Notes: generated by a model from the sequence alone, not told the origin. A DNA stretch of 12,255 nt from Bacteroidota bacterium (GCA_003455275.1 DMRR01000183.1:3030-15284), one strand, 5' to 3'; positions 1 through 9,300 are shown, counted from the first letter of the stretch. A program made the numbers and translations.

Positions 1-426
1 TTTTTCATCAGCCAGATCAAGAGATTTAAGAAAAACCGGATCAGTATTATTTCCTGAAAGTGATTTTATTAAATCTTTCATTGAAACCTGGAGAACCACA
101 TTCATTCCACCCTGAAGATCGAGACCAAGTGATAACTGTTGTTCCTTACATTTCTGATATGTGAATGAAACTAATCCAAGATTAAAAACCTTTTCGCCGC
201 CGATACTATCTAGATAAGATTGACGGAAATATCGAACCATTGAATTTACAGAATCTCTTTTATCTGCAGGAACATCATTGATGGATTTTGCTCCAAGCAC
301 TTTTGATTCTGCATAGCTCTGAGCCCGGCTTTCAACACGGGTTGTAACAATATTGAAAGACAATTGATAGATGCAAACAAGAATCATTGCCACCGAGAAA
401 AACTGGACTAAACCTTTTCCGCGCAT
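1..426 (-). CDS. secDF: Protein translocase subunit SecD/SecDF, N-terminal part (cut by window edge)
   Basis: The first 142 codons of an inner-membrane Sec accessory protein; the rest lies beyond the left edge. SecD and SecF use the proton motive force to help pull secreted proteins through SecYEG. The ATG at 426 opens MRGKGLVQFF, followed by one hydrophobic segment at about residues 8-26 (first transmembrane helix). A stretch of roughly 70 mostly polar residues then leads to the SecD signature GLDLQGG at residues 101-107, with a hydrophobic strand (MNVVLQV) after it. The first helix and the spacer before GLDLQGG fit the fused SecDF found in Bacteroidota, but the SecF half is not visible, so the fusion is inferred. 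A TAnnTTTG promoter box lies 64 nt upstream, which suggests transcription independent of the HIT gene before it. There is no Shine-Dalgarno sequence, as is usual in this phylum. Confidence 0.9.
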   Translation of the reverse strand, partial: MRGKGLVQFFSVAMILVCIYQLSFNIVTTRVESRAQSYAESKVLGAKSINDVPADKRDSVNSMVRYFRQSYLDSIGGEKVFNLGLVSFTYQKCKEQQLSLGLDLQGGMNVVLQVSMKDLIKSLSGNNTDPVFLKSLDLADEK

Positions 427-490
427 ATCTATTTAGTAGAATTATTTATTTATGAAAAAAAATTATTGAACCCCTGATTTTTGGGAGCGG

Positions 491-498
491 CAAATATA
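491..498 (-). promoter_or_regulatory. Candidate -7 promoter box for secDF
   Basis: On the minus strand this reads TATATTTG, an exact match to the Bacteroidota primary-sigma -7 consensus TAnnTTTG. It lies 64 nt before the secDF ATG, in the 136-nt gap after the HIT gene. A TTTA about 20 nt further upstream could act as a weak -33 element (consensus TTTG). The exact match and position support it, but an 8-mer with two free positions also occurs by chance. Confidence 0.5.
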
Positions 499-520
499 GA
501 AGGATTGAACAGATTACATA

Positions 521-555
521 AAGCAGACTGTGACTTGAAATGCTTGGATCTGCTT
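521..555 (-). terminator. Weak hairpin after the HIT gene, possible terminator
   Basis: A perfect 7-bp inverted repeat (AAGCAGA at 521-527 against TCTGCTT at 549-555) with a 21-nt loop begins 8 nt after the HIT stop codon. The loop is long and no clear U-tract follows on the minus strand, so this is at best a weak terminator and may be chance. Confidence 0.2.
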
Positions 556-562
556 ATAAAAA

Positions 563-958
563 CTAAGTGAAATGAATTCTGATTTTCTCAGCTATCTGAC
601 TTAATTCTTCGGAAGTTGGTTTCAGTTTTGGCCGGCTGAAATTGATATCTTCCATACTATTGAGTGGAATCAGATGTATGTGAGCATGCGGAACTTCAAG
701 TCCGATTACTGAAACTCCAATTCGTAAACAAGGAATTGATTTTTCTACTGCAGCCGCAACTCTTTTTGCAAACTGAATTATACCGCTCAGTTCCTCATTG
801 CTCAAATCGAAAATATAATCGACTTCTCTTTTTGGAATAACAAGTGTGTGGCCTATTGCCAGCGGCATAATATCAAGGAAAGCAAAGTAGTCATGTGTCT
901 CTGCAATCTTGTGACATGGAATTTCGCCAGAAATAATTTTTGAAAAAACAGTAGCCAT
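563..958 (-). CDS. HIT (histidine triad) family nucleotide-binding protein
   Basis: A 131-residue cytoplasmic protein of the Hint branch of the HIT superfamily, which hydrolyses or binds nucleotide phosphoramidates and related nucleoside monophosphates. The triad HAHIHLI sits at residues 91-97 (His91, His93, His95); the middle His is the nucleophile in characterised Hint proteins. The N-terminal pattern FSKIISGEIPCHKIAE (residues 5-20), FAFLDIMPLAIGHTLVIPK (25-43) and the length are typical of the family. The ATG lies 5 nt, all A, after the greA stop codon, so the two genes are almost certainly cotranscribed and perhaps translationally coupled. As far as I recall, greA followed by a HIT gene recurs in Bacteroidota. 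The physiological substrate cannot be read from the sequence. Confidence 0.93.
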   Translation of the reverse strand: MATVFSKIISGEIPCHKIAETHDYFAFLDIMPLAIGHTLVIPKREVDYIFDLSNEELSGIIQFAKRVAAAVEKSIPCLRIGVSVIGLEVPHAHIHLIPLNSMEDINFSRPKLKPTSEELSQIAEKIRIHFT

Positions 959-963
959 TTTTT

Positions 964-1437
964 TTAGAATGAAATAGAGAGAATTTCTAATTTCATTTTT
1001 CCGTTAGGAACAGAAATTTCTACAACTTCTCCTTTGACCTTTCCAAGTAAACCCTTGCCTATGGGAGAGGTGCTCGAAATTTTTCCTACTTTGATATCAG
1101 CTTCTTTTTCACTCACGATAGTAAATTGCTGATCTTTCATTGTGATGTAATTTTTCACCTTCACTTTCGAAAGAATCATAACACGGCTGTTATCCAGTTT
1201 ATCTGTATCAATCACTTTTGAATTTGCAAGAATTGTTTCGAGCTGATTTATTTTCATCTCCAGCATTCCCTGGGCATCTTTTGCAGCGTCGTATTCTGCA
1301 TTTTCTGAAAGATCGCCTTTGTCACGCGCTTCTGCTATTGCTTTGGCGGCTTCTGCACGGCCACGAACTTTAAGATCAGATAATTCCTTTTTCAGATTAC
1401 TTAAGCCTTCTTCTGTGAAATAGTGAGTCTCTGCCAT
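964..1437 (-). CDS. greA: Transcription elongation factor GreA
   Basis: GreA enters the secondary channel of RNA polymerase and stimulates cleavage of backtracked transcripts. The 157 residues match the usual length and two-domain layout. An N-terminal antiparallel coiled coil (about residues 10-75) carries the tip GDLSENAEYDAAKD at 41-54; Asp42 and Glu45 correspond to the acidic pair that holds the catalytic Mg2+ in characterised GreA. A C-terminal FKBP-like domain (about 85-157) contains the family signature ISSTSPIGKGLLGK. The gene is the first of a two-gene unit with the HIT gene. Its ATG is only 28 nt downstream of the U-tract of a strong terminator belonging to the preceding operon. No exact TAnnTTTG box is seen in the 85-nt gap, so the origin of its transcripts is unclear. 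Confidence 0.97.
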   Translation of the reverse strand: MAETHYFTEEGLSNLKKELSDLKVRGRAEAAKAIAEARDKGDLSENAEYDAAKDAQGMLEMKINQLETILANSKVIDTDKLDNSRVMILSKVKVKNYITMKDQQFTIVSEKEADIKVGKISSTSPIGKGLLGKVKGEVVEISVPNGKMKLEILSISF

Positions 1438-1457
1438 TCTAAAATCAATTTTGTTTT

Positions 1458-1496
1458 AAAAAAAAGAAGAACGCTTCGGTATGCGAAGCGTTCTTC
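1458..1496 (-). terminator. Strong intrinsic terminator of the envelope operon
   Basis: A perfect 13-bp inverted repeat (GAAGAACGCTTCG at 1466-1478 against CGAAGCGTTCTTC at 1484-1496) with a 5-nt loop is followed on the minus strand by eight U residues (1465-1458). It lies 26 nt after the stop codon of the PorV/PorQ-like gene and so ends the three-gene envelope operon. The U-tract is on the minus-strand side. The plus strand has only an offset T-run, so the terminator is mainly one-directional. Confidence 0.93.
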
Positions 1497-1522
1497 AGTG
1501 TTAAATTTTTTCGGGGGTAAAC

Positions 1523-2599
1523 TTACATATTAAATCGAACTCCCAAAGTGTGTGTACCTCCCCACGGGTTACTTGCGCGATAAGAATAATCTAAACCAAC
1601 AGTGTTTCCGGTTTTTTTACTCAATGGTAATTCAAAAGTAAATCCGCCGGCAATACCAGTATAAACCGTAGTGCGTTCATCCGGGTTTGTAATTCCAGAT
1701 TCATAGTTATATCCAACCCGAACCATAAATTCATTTTTCAATGAGTACTCAAGTCCAATTCCAATATTATCACGACTGAATGAATGAGAAGCAAAATTTC
1801 CTGCCAGTGTAATTCTGTTGGTTGTCATATTAGTTTTTCCTTCCATTTTTTTTCCAAAATGAAAATCATAGGAAGCTCCGATATTCAGCAATGATGGCAA
1901 TTCAAACTCCTGCGAACGCTCAGATACAGTCATTGTGTAATTTCCATCCTGTGCATCGCCTTTATAGGTAAGAGCATCACCCTGAAATTTTAATGGAGTT
2001 CCTATGTTTCGAAGAGCAATACCGAATTTGATTCGGTCATCATATCTGCCATCGCCAGTTACATATTGTATTCCAGCATCGAGTCCAATTCCGGAAGCTT
2101 TTGCATCAGCAATACCTTCTGTTACTCCTCTTAATGTAATTCCGCCATAAATGCTTCTGGAAAATGCTTTGGAATAAGCAAGTGCAAGATTGATAAATTG
2201 AGGCTTGAAAGTACCAATTCCTCCCTCGGGCAAATTCACGGTCGTGGTCATAATATCACCAAAACTCATCGACATTACATCTACGCCAATAACTCCATCG
2301 TGACCAATGTTTTGGCTGAAACCGAAACTATTGATATTTATTCCGGTTCCCTGAAGATAGTTACAGTGCGAAAAAACGACTTCAGTTTTTCCGGTGAATG
2401 CAAGTCCACCAACATTCAGATTGAGTGCTTCAATACCATGAACACATGCAGTATTTATTCCATGCCATCCGCTGCTGCGCGCCCATGGATTAATGAGTAA
2501 TTCATATGCCCCGGCTTGTCCGGCGCGATCTTTATTTCCAGCAGTGGCCGCATTCAATCCTGTGATTAAAATGAGCGTTACGATTAATATTTTATTCAT
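1523..2599 (-). CDS. PorV/PorQ-family outer-membrane beta-barrel protein
   Basis: A 358-residue protein with a signal peptide (MNKILIVTLILITGLNAATAG, cleavage near residue 20). The mature start, DRAGQAGAYELLINPWARSSGW followed by GI and GGLAF segments, resembles the PorV/PorQ branch of the FadL-like barrels. The rest is alternating hydrophobic and aromatic strands of an outer-membrane barrel, such as NIGIGLEYSLKNEFMVRVGYNY, ending HTLGVRFNM. PorV is the T9SS shuttle protein that receives substrates from the Sov translocon; PorQ acts in the attachment complex. Which role, if either, this paralogue has cannot be told from the sequence. It is the last gene of the envelope operon, 38 nt after the large secreted protein with a T9SS-like C-terminal domain, which suggests it serves that protein. 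Cysteines in the TACVHG and FSHCNYL segments are unusual for a barrel. A general FadL/OmpP1-like transporter is the alternative. Confidence 0.72.
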   Translation of the reverse strand: MNKILIVTLILITGLNAATAGNKDRAGQAGAYELLINPWARSSGWHGINTACVHGIEALNLNVGGLAFTGKTEVVFSHCNYLQGTGININSFGFSQNIGHDGVIGVDVMSMSFGDIMTTTVNLPEGGIGTFKPQFINLALAYSKAFSRSIYGGITLRGVTEGIADAKASGIGLDAGIQYVTGDGRYDDRIKFGIALRNIGTPLKFQGDALTYKGDAQDGNYTMTVSERSQEFELPSLLNIGASYDFHFGKKMEGKTNMTTNRITLAGNFASHSFSRDNIGIGLEYSLKNEFMVRVGYNYESGITNPDERTTVYTGIAGGFTFELPLSKKTGNTVGLDYSYRASNPWGGTHTLGVRFNM

Positions 2600-2637
2600 G
2601 AATCTGTTTTATTTTCTTGAGAGTGATTGAAGTTTTT

Positions 2638-5600
2638 TTAGAAGCTATTCAAATCAGTAGGTCGCATGATTCCGAAAAACTTTAAGGTCTTTTCTCCAAT
2701 TCCTGGAGCGCTGATGTGAATAAGATAAACACCACTTGAAACTGGAACTCCTGCTGAGTTTTTCAGATCCCAATCCAAGGAAGTGATGGTTTCATCATCG
2801 CGTTCGAAACGGCGAATTAAAACTCCGTCGACTGAGAAAATTGAAATTGTGCATTTCACAGGAAGGTTCGTAATCTTCACCCGGTTGTCAAGTTGTGAAG
2901 ATTCATAAGAGCTATAAGCAAAATATGGATTAGGAACAATGTTGATTGTATCCATCGCATTTTCAGCTGTAAGCGCATCGCCTTTAACAGCAGCCATTTC
3001 TTTGGTGCTGAAAGTGTATCTTGGATAACCATTGTTGGTTTCAGGATTTCCGGTGTGATACATCTGGTATGGTTTTGCAACTTTGATATAAATTGTAGTT
3101 TCAGTAGGAATCAAACCATCACTAACAGGAAGGAACTGATATCCCTGATTGATTAGCGGCATACTAACCCACGCAATTTTCTTATAAACATTGGCAGCAA
3201 TTACGGGATTAAGTTCACCAGTTCCAGTGAGTGGAGTTAGGTTTTGACGGATGTAATTACATTCATCATACCTTGTTCTGGAAACATATATATAATGACG
3301 GCCTCCCAGTAATACTTCACCTGTGCTTGAAAAATATTTTGAAGTTGGATTCCAGATCATATCCGAACCATTTTCAGTCACATCGCGCGAATCTTCTCCA
3401 AACATTATATTTAATCTTTCCCCGTTTTCAAGATTAACTGCATAACCTGGGAACCATGAGTAACCGGTAGTCATTGGATCATTTGTATCGATGGTCATGT
3501 ATGTTCCATCTTTATTCATTGATGCATGTTTGCGAATTGACATCTTCGGAGCATTTCCTTCAGATAAAGTTTTTTCAGGGCAGGTTTCAAGAACAAGACA
3601 ATGTGACCATAAACTTTGATCGGGAGTAAATACAATTTTTACACTGATCAAACTATCAAGTTTGTTTTGAATCAGAGTAGAATTATTTGCCCACACGGGT
3701 CCCCAATCAGGGTCAGTTGAACAAAGACGATATGGAGCCCATGTTTTATCAAGAATATTTTCAAAGTCCTGGTTATCATCGACACCAACATAATCCGGGT
3801 GCTGAGAGTTGGTTGGATTAAATGTTCCGGCACGAATCCAGTTCAAATCAGATTCACCTTCATCATCCTGAATTCCGCTCAGCCATGCTTTTGATGGCTC
3901 CTTGTAGGTGATGGATGATTCAATAAAACCATTGTTGTCAGAAGCATCATTGCTTCCCGGATTTCGAACCTGCTTAACAAAAACTGAAAGTCCCCATTTC
4001 TCCAGAATCTTTTCATTCGGGAATGAGATAACATCATCGCTGTATTCAGATTCGCCTGATGTCAGGTCAGTTAATTTCCAGTATGTTTTATTAGCATTCA
4101 TTACAACACCTGGTGTTGAAGAGCTGTCAACCATGGTTAATTCAAAATCATCTGCAGGTACATTTTTAGGATCAATTACTTTAACCATTACTGGGCCTGA
4201 ACCACCTTTATATTCAGTTTGCGGCATATAGGTGTTTTGAATAATTTGAGTGATTGCGTTATCTGTCAAATCGAGACTAAGAGCTCCGTTGCCCTTTCCT
4301 TCTTCGCGATAAATGATAGGTCCATCTCCATAATCAGAATTAAGTTGTAAACCATATGATTCGGGGGCCGGGATATGAGGAATACATGTATATACTTTGG
4401 TATTTTTTCTTCCCTGAAGATACTTGGTCTTTTGCTGATCAGAACCATTGTATGCGTAGGCAACCACCATATAGAAATATTTTTTGTGATTGATTAAGCG
4501 TTTGTCACCAGATGCGAATGCATCATTTTCAAAAACAAATGAGTGTTGTATTCCTGCATTCACACCATCAACTTTCAATGTAGGAACATCAGCTTCGAGA
4601 GTTGGATCATAAATGAAATTTACAATCTTGCCGATTGAATCGCGCACATCACATTGAGCCACCAATCTAGCTTTAGCCGGATCGCCTAACTCCTGAGCAC
4701 TAACTTTTGTATCTACTAATTGGAAGATCTGATATCCTTGAAAATGATAGAGAGGATCAGGATCGCCAAGTGCCGCAAGAATCGGATCAGAGTCTACATA
4801 CAGTTCCGTTTCAGGTGTGTAAGTATTCAATAGACTGAATGCAAGTTTTTTGTCAAGCTCAACAATTTTCAGATCAGGAGCCTTTGGTCCGTCAAGAATT
4901 TTAAAGTTAGAATCAAATAGAGCTTGTGCTTTATCATCAGCTTTTTGTAAAAGAGAAAAACTTGGACAAGGATAACTTCCTACCGGAGGGCGAACCCACA
5001 CCACACCCACAATAATTTCATTGCTGGCGCCAGGCAATAATTTGAAAGGACCTGTAGATTCAATAAACCGGCGATCGGCCGGGGTATTATTTTCAGAACA
5101 TTCGCTCCACTGACTTGGAATATTAGGAACGCCCGGAAAAACAAAATGTGTAGGAACAGAACCGCCGTATGCATTTCCTCCTTCAGTGAATGGGGTTCCA
5201 TCTTTCCAAGATCCGGACAAATAACCATAATAGTGTGAAGCATTTTCAGGGTTACCGGTTACCGTAAAATCATTATTGTAGTAGAGAAAATTTGTCATCC
5301 CTAACTCCACGCTATCTTCATTTATTGGGCCTTTGAAATAATCCACTCCAAGTAAAGGGGGCTGATTGCCATAGCCAACAGGACAAGGCTGATCATCTCC
5401 ATCAGCATTATAAATAATGCCAAGTCCTCTGGTAGTATCGCATCCGATATAATCGTCAAGATAGCAACCAAGATCGGGATCCACCCACTGGCCCATAAAT
5501 ACTGAATCAAGTGTTGTTGTAGCTCTATTCAATAATTCATATTTATAAAAAGTCATATTGTCAATCTCATCAGTCGTTTTAAATGCAAACGCAAGTGCAT

Positions 5601-6369
5601 TCACCTGCATTCCAATTGCAAGTCCTCCGGTTTCAGTATGAATATTTCCTTTGTCATTATAAGTCCACCATATCATTTGATCAGCATAATTTGTGTAAGC
5701 AGAATTAATCACCGGAAAATCACCTTGTGTAGGATCATAGGTGTCAGGATCAGCATCTACATTATAGAACGGTGCAAGATCACGATCGCCAACAGGAACT
5801 TCTGCATAGGGATTATTTTTTGCAGGCCATTTCAAAATGTTTGATGGAACCTGGCTTGCATCAATTTGAGTTGTAGATGAAGAGAAAAGTCCTCTGAAGG
5901 CATCGATCTCATCTCCATAAACCTGAAACTGATGATCCCAGTCTGTACATGTTTGAGCATCAATTTCACCATTTGCGTCAAGAGGTCCCGGAAAAAAATC
6001 ATTTCCATTCTGACGATAGGTTCCGGCAGCAACTTTAAGTTGTCCTCCCTGATCAATTCCGCCAATCCAGATTGAACCGGCAAAAAGAGAACTTACCCTT
6101 GGTTCTGTACTTTCAATAGGAATCTTTGGCACCTCATATTTTGCGGCATCATTAAGATCCCACCACATGTCGCCACCATTCATTAATCGAGCCCGAACAT
6201 TATTAATGTTTAGATCAATCTGAGAAGTTGCAGGAGTGCAATCTCCTGCTTCGATCTTGTGACCTGATTCGATCTTGTGTGGCATGCCTATGTTCTCATA
6301 AGCAAGCGAACGCATAGCTGGAAAAGCCAGCATAGCTGCAAGAGCGAAAGATGAGGTGAGCTTTTTCAT
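2638..6369 (-). CDS. Large secreted protein with T9SS-like C-terminal sorting domain, function unknown
   Basis: A 1243-residue exported protein. The signal peptide ends near residue 23 (SLA before YENIG). An 18-bp tandem duplication gives HKIESG-HKIEAG at 31-42. The N-terminal part holds NNVRARLMNGGDMWWDL (56-72), FAGSIWIGGID, and Asp-rich stretches that could bind Ca2+ (DADPDTYDPTQGD at 205-217, DPDLGCYLDDYIGCD at 297-311, NADGDDQPC). A fibronectin-III-like module is likely at about 495-665 (FQGYQIFQL, KKYFYMVVAYAYN). The end, from NIVPNPYFAY at 1143, is a T9SS type A-like domain with VKITNLP, ISIFSVDGVLIRRF, WDLKNSAGVPVSSGVYLIHI and KTLKFFG, but it continues to MRPTDLNSF. I recognise no catalytic motif. 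It lies 27 nt after the TonB-dependent receptor and 38 nt before the PorV/PorQ-like gene. Inference: it is exported by the T9SS and stays at the surface, possibly with these two partners. From memory, similar large proteins are common in environmental Bacteroidota and usually annotated only by their sorting domain. Confidence 0.8.
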   Translation of the reverse strand: MKKLTSSFALAAMLAFPAMRSLAYENIGMPHKIESGHKIEAGDCTPATSQIDLNINNVRARLMNGGDMWWDLNDAAKYEVPKIPIESTEPRVSSLFAGSIWIGGIDQGGQLKVAAGTYRQNGNDFFPGPLDANGEIDAQTCTDWDHQFQVYGDEIDAFRGLFSSSTTQIDASQVPSNILKWPAKNNPYAEVPVGDRDLAPFYNVDADPDTYDPTQGDFPVINSAYTNYADQMIWWTYNDKGNIHTETGGLAIGMQVNALAFAFKTTDEIDNMTFYKYELLNRATTTLDSVFMGQWVDPDLGCYLDDYIGCDTTRGLGIIYNADGDDQPCPVGYGNQPPLLGVDYFKGPINEDSVELGMTNFLYYNNDFTVTGNPENASHYYGYLSGSWKDGTPFTEGGNAYGGSVPTHFVFPGVPNIPSQWSECSENNTPADRRFIESTGPFKLLPGASNEIIVGVVWVRPPVGSYPCPSFSLLQKADDKAQALFDSNFKILDGPKAPDLKIVELDKKLAFSLLNTYTPETELYVDSDPILAALGDPDPLYHFQGYQIFQLVDTKVSAQELGDPAKARLVAQCDVRDSIGKIVNFIYDPTLEADVPTLKVDGVNAGIQHSFVFENDAFASGDKRLINHKKYFYMVVAYAYNGSDQQKTKYLQGRKNTKVYTCIPHIPAPESYGLQLNSDYGDGPIIYREEGKGNGALSLDLTDNAITQIIQNTYMPQTEYKGGSGPVMVKVIDPKNVPADDFELTMVDSSSTPGVVMNANKTYWKLTDLTSGESEYSDDVISFPNEKILEKWGLSVFVKQVRNPGSNDASDNNGFIESSITYKEPSKAWLSGIQDDEGESDLNWIRAGTFNPTNSQHPDYVGVDDNQDFENILDKTWAPYRLCSTDPDWGPVWANNSTLIQNKLDSLISVKIVFTPDQSLWSHCLVLETCPEKTLSEGNAPKMSIRKHASMNKDGTYMTIDTNDPMTTGYSWFPGYAVNLENGERLNIMFGEDSRDVTENGSDMIWNPTSKYFSSTGEVLLGGRHYIYVSRTRYDECNYIRQNLTPLTGTGELNPVIAANVYKKIAWVSMPLINQGYQFLPVSDGLIPTETTIYIKVAKPYQMYHTGNPETNNGYPRYTFSTKEMAAVKGDALTAENAMDTINIVPNPYFAYSSYESSQLDNRVKITNLPVKCTISIFSVDGVLIRRFERDDETITSLDWDLKNSAGVPVSSGVYLIHISAPGIGEKTLKFFGIMRPTDLNSF
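6250..6279 (-). repeat. 18-bp imperfect tandem duplication in the secreted-protein gene
   Basis: TTCGATCTTGTG occurs at 6250-6261 and again at 6268-6279, exactly 18 bp apart. The duplication encodes HKIESG followed by HKIEAG just after the predicted signal-peptide cleavage site. The period is a multiple of three, so copy-number change would keep the frame. Confidence 0.75.
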
Positions 6370-6396
6370 ATTATTTGAATTAATTTTTTTCAGAGT

Positions 6397-9300
6397 TTAA
6401 AAGGAGAATGACAAACCACAGCGGATGGTGCGTGGGTTAGTGTAGTTACCAGGTGAATTTATTTTAATCGCGTATTGATCAATAAATGCCTGGCGGTCTA
6501 ATTGTGTTTCAAGTGACTGTTGTCCTACAGCAGATGACAAATAACCATCATCATCAGGATTGCCGGTGTATGGATAAACACCCAAAACATTGAGCGTATT
6601 AAGCGCATTCTGAACAAGAATATATCCGTTCACATAAAATGGTTCTCTTCCGGGAGTTGTAGCTGTTTGAGGAATGCCTTTGCGAACAATAAAATCTTTA
6701 TCCAGTTTTAAATCAATTCTAAAAGTCCATGGTAATCTGGCGCCATTCAGTGTTCCTTGCAAACTTGATTGAGTAGCTACACCGCTGAGGCCGGCAGGAG
6801 TTGGGTTGCTTTGACGAGTATATGGAGTTCCGGAACCTGCTGTAAATATTACATCCAACCCGGTGTTCTGAAGAATTGGTTTATCTTTTTTGCCAACCAG
6901 TGGACCGTCATATTTTTTCCCTTCACCATAACGATAATCGAAGGTCGCACTGAATGTATGACGCTGATCGTAATAAAAAGGAATGATAGTTTTCAGATTC
7001 GGTGTTACTTCACTGATAAAACCTAGTGATGAAGTTTGATCAGAACCGGTACCATCAGCAAATTGAAGCGTGTAATTAATATCCATGCGGATATTATTGG
7101 TGCGCTGCATTTCATAGGCGAGTTGCAAAGATTTCACTGTTCCGAAATCTTCATTTCCGTATGTAGTGTAATTTGTAGGATAAGCGTAAAAATATTTTTT
7201 AGCCTGAACCTGATTTTTTAATTCACGGTAAATTCCTGAAATGGTTAAAGCTGATTTCTTAGAAAGAGCTTGCTTGAATCCAACCTGATAGTCAATAGTT
7301 TTTTCAGGACGAAGATTTGGATTCTGCAGAACTGCGTTCACTGCAATTGAATTGAGGAAATAGTAATTGAAAGGATTGCCACGATTGGCTGTGGGACGCT
7401 GAGACAATACATCATAGTGAGCAAAGAACAACGCGTCTTCATTCAGGCGGAATGAAAAAGCTATACGAGGCATTAATGTGTATTGCGGATCATAATCTTT
7501 GAAAGCATCCGGTGTCACCTGTAAACTATCAGTACTTGAACTTTCAAGGTATGGAGAAATTTTTCCGGTAGATGAAAGTAATGCAAGTGTGCTTGCGCTT
7601 GAAATTTCTGTACCATCAGCGTCATACCATGTATCTCCATGTCTGTAACCAACAATCTGATGAGGATCTGTTGGATTGTCAACATATACAACATAATCAG
7701 GCCCCATGTTAGCAGGATGATTTGGATCTTGTCCGTCAATTGTAGTTACTTCTTCAACAGTTTTTGCCGGATAAAGCAAGTAAGGATCTTTCAAAACTTT
7801 TTGGTTGGCATCATAGTAATCTACGCGAAGTCCTATGTCAAAAAATAAATCATTAAAATGGAAATTATCCTGAATATAACCTGCAACATAAGTGGGACGA
7901 TAGGCTGCATTATTTCTTACATAGTTTCCGTTATCATCCTTCTTGGTAAAAAAGTCATCAAAAGAAGGCTGGCGTTTTAATACATTTCCAAGATAATCGT
8001 AACCATAATAGCTTACATAAGCACTTCCGTTATTGAATAATTCATCGGGACTAAACATATCCAGGCTAAGGTTGGATGGATCTACTGCGTCGAAATCAAT
8101 ATAGTCAAGACCATGTGGATCTAAACCAAGTTTGTTTCTCAAGTTGAGATCGAAATAGGTTTGATCATTTCCGAGACGGCGGTTGTAGTTAATGGTATCC
8201 TGAAACACTCCGAATTCATCATAAACCAAAATCGGGTTCTCGGTATCGAAATCAAGAATATGAGAATTGGTTAATTGTCTGGCTAAACCCCATAAGCCGA
8301 TTGGAGCAACTGTGTATGCACGGTCAACTCGTTGTTCATACTCAACTCCAAATTCTATCGCATGCCTGTTCTTTTCAGCCTTATCTTTTGATGAACCTTT
8401 TACAATATCAACTGAACTAAAAAATGACAGACGATACTGATCATTATTTTGATAGCCGAAACTTCCTACCTGAGCACCTGTACCGCTCCACATTGAATAA
8501 ATAGTAGGGGCGCCATCGCCATTCAACAAGCCGCCGCCAATAAACAGATCAGTTAGCGATGAGTAATATAAATTTTGATTGTCCTGACTTGCATCTACCA
8601 AACCGTAAACTCCATCAACGGGAGTGCTTCCGGCCAATGTGTAATACTGTGCAGTATAATCAGCAAGAAGAGGATTTTCAGTTCCGGGTTCAAAGGTTAC
8701 AAGTGTATCACGGTAACCAACCAAAACCATTCCTTCATAAACATGACCATCAGAAGGAAGCGTATCCTTGCTGAAAAAATAAACCGGTTCTTTATATGTG
8801 GTGTACTTTCCAAGATAACCGTATTTGAATGCATCAAATCCCTTCTCTTTATCTTCAAAGCGACGACGGAATTTTGAATAGTCAACCTGAATTGAATAAT
8901 ATGCATTTTGGAAAACAGAAGAACTCAACTGTTCGGCAGTTTTATTTGAACCAAAGCGCTGAGTGAATCTTGCAAAACCACGATAAGTAAGGTCTTGATA
9001 ATACTGCGCTGTTGTGGGAGTGAACATTTGATTTGTAAATCCATTTGACCAGAATTGAGAGTAGTTTGCATTTCCTCCGGCTGTAAGAGTTACATACTTA
9101 TTTAATCTGTAATCAACTTTGAGCGAGCCTCGGAAATTGTTATCATTTCCATGAATGATAGCGTTATGATGATAAAGCGAATCCTTTGTAACATATGAAG
9201 CTGAAGTTACAAATCCGGTTCCGATAGTTGATGGGCGAAGAGGATTAGTTTGCAGGTCATTTAAAATACTATCCTTCACAGTCCAATAACCAACAGCGGA

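Noticed and set aside
2198..2500. Plus-strand open frame of 100 codons inside the PorV/PorQ-like gene
   Set aside because: It lies wholly inside a well-supported minus-strand gene, and its translation has no domain-like pattern.
8575..8877. Overlapping plus-strand open frames inside the TonB-dependent receptor gene
   Set aside because: They are antisense to a long, clearly coding frame, show no recognisable motif, and would need convergent transcription for which there is no sign.
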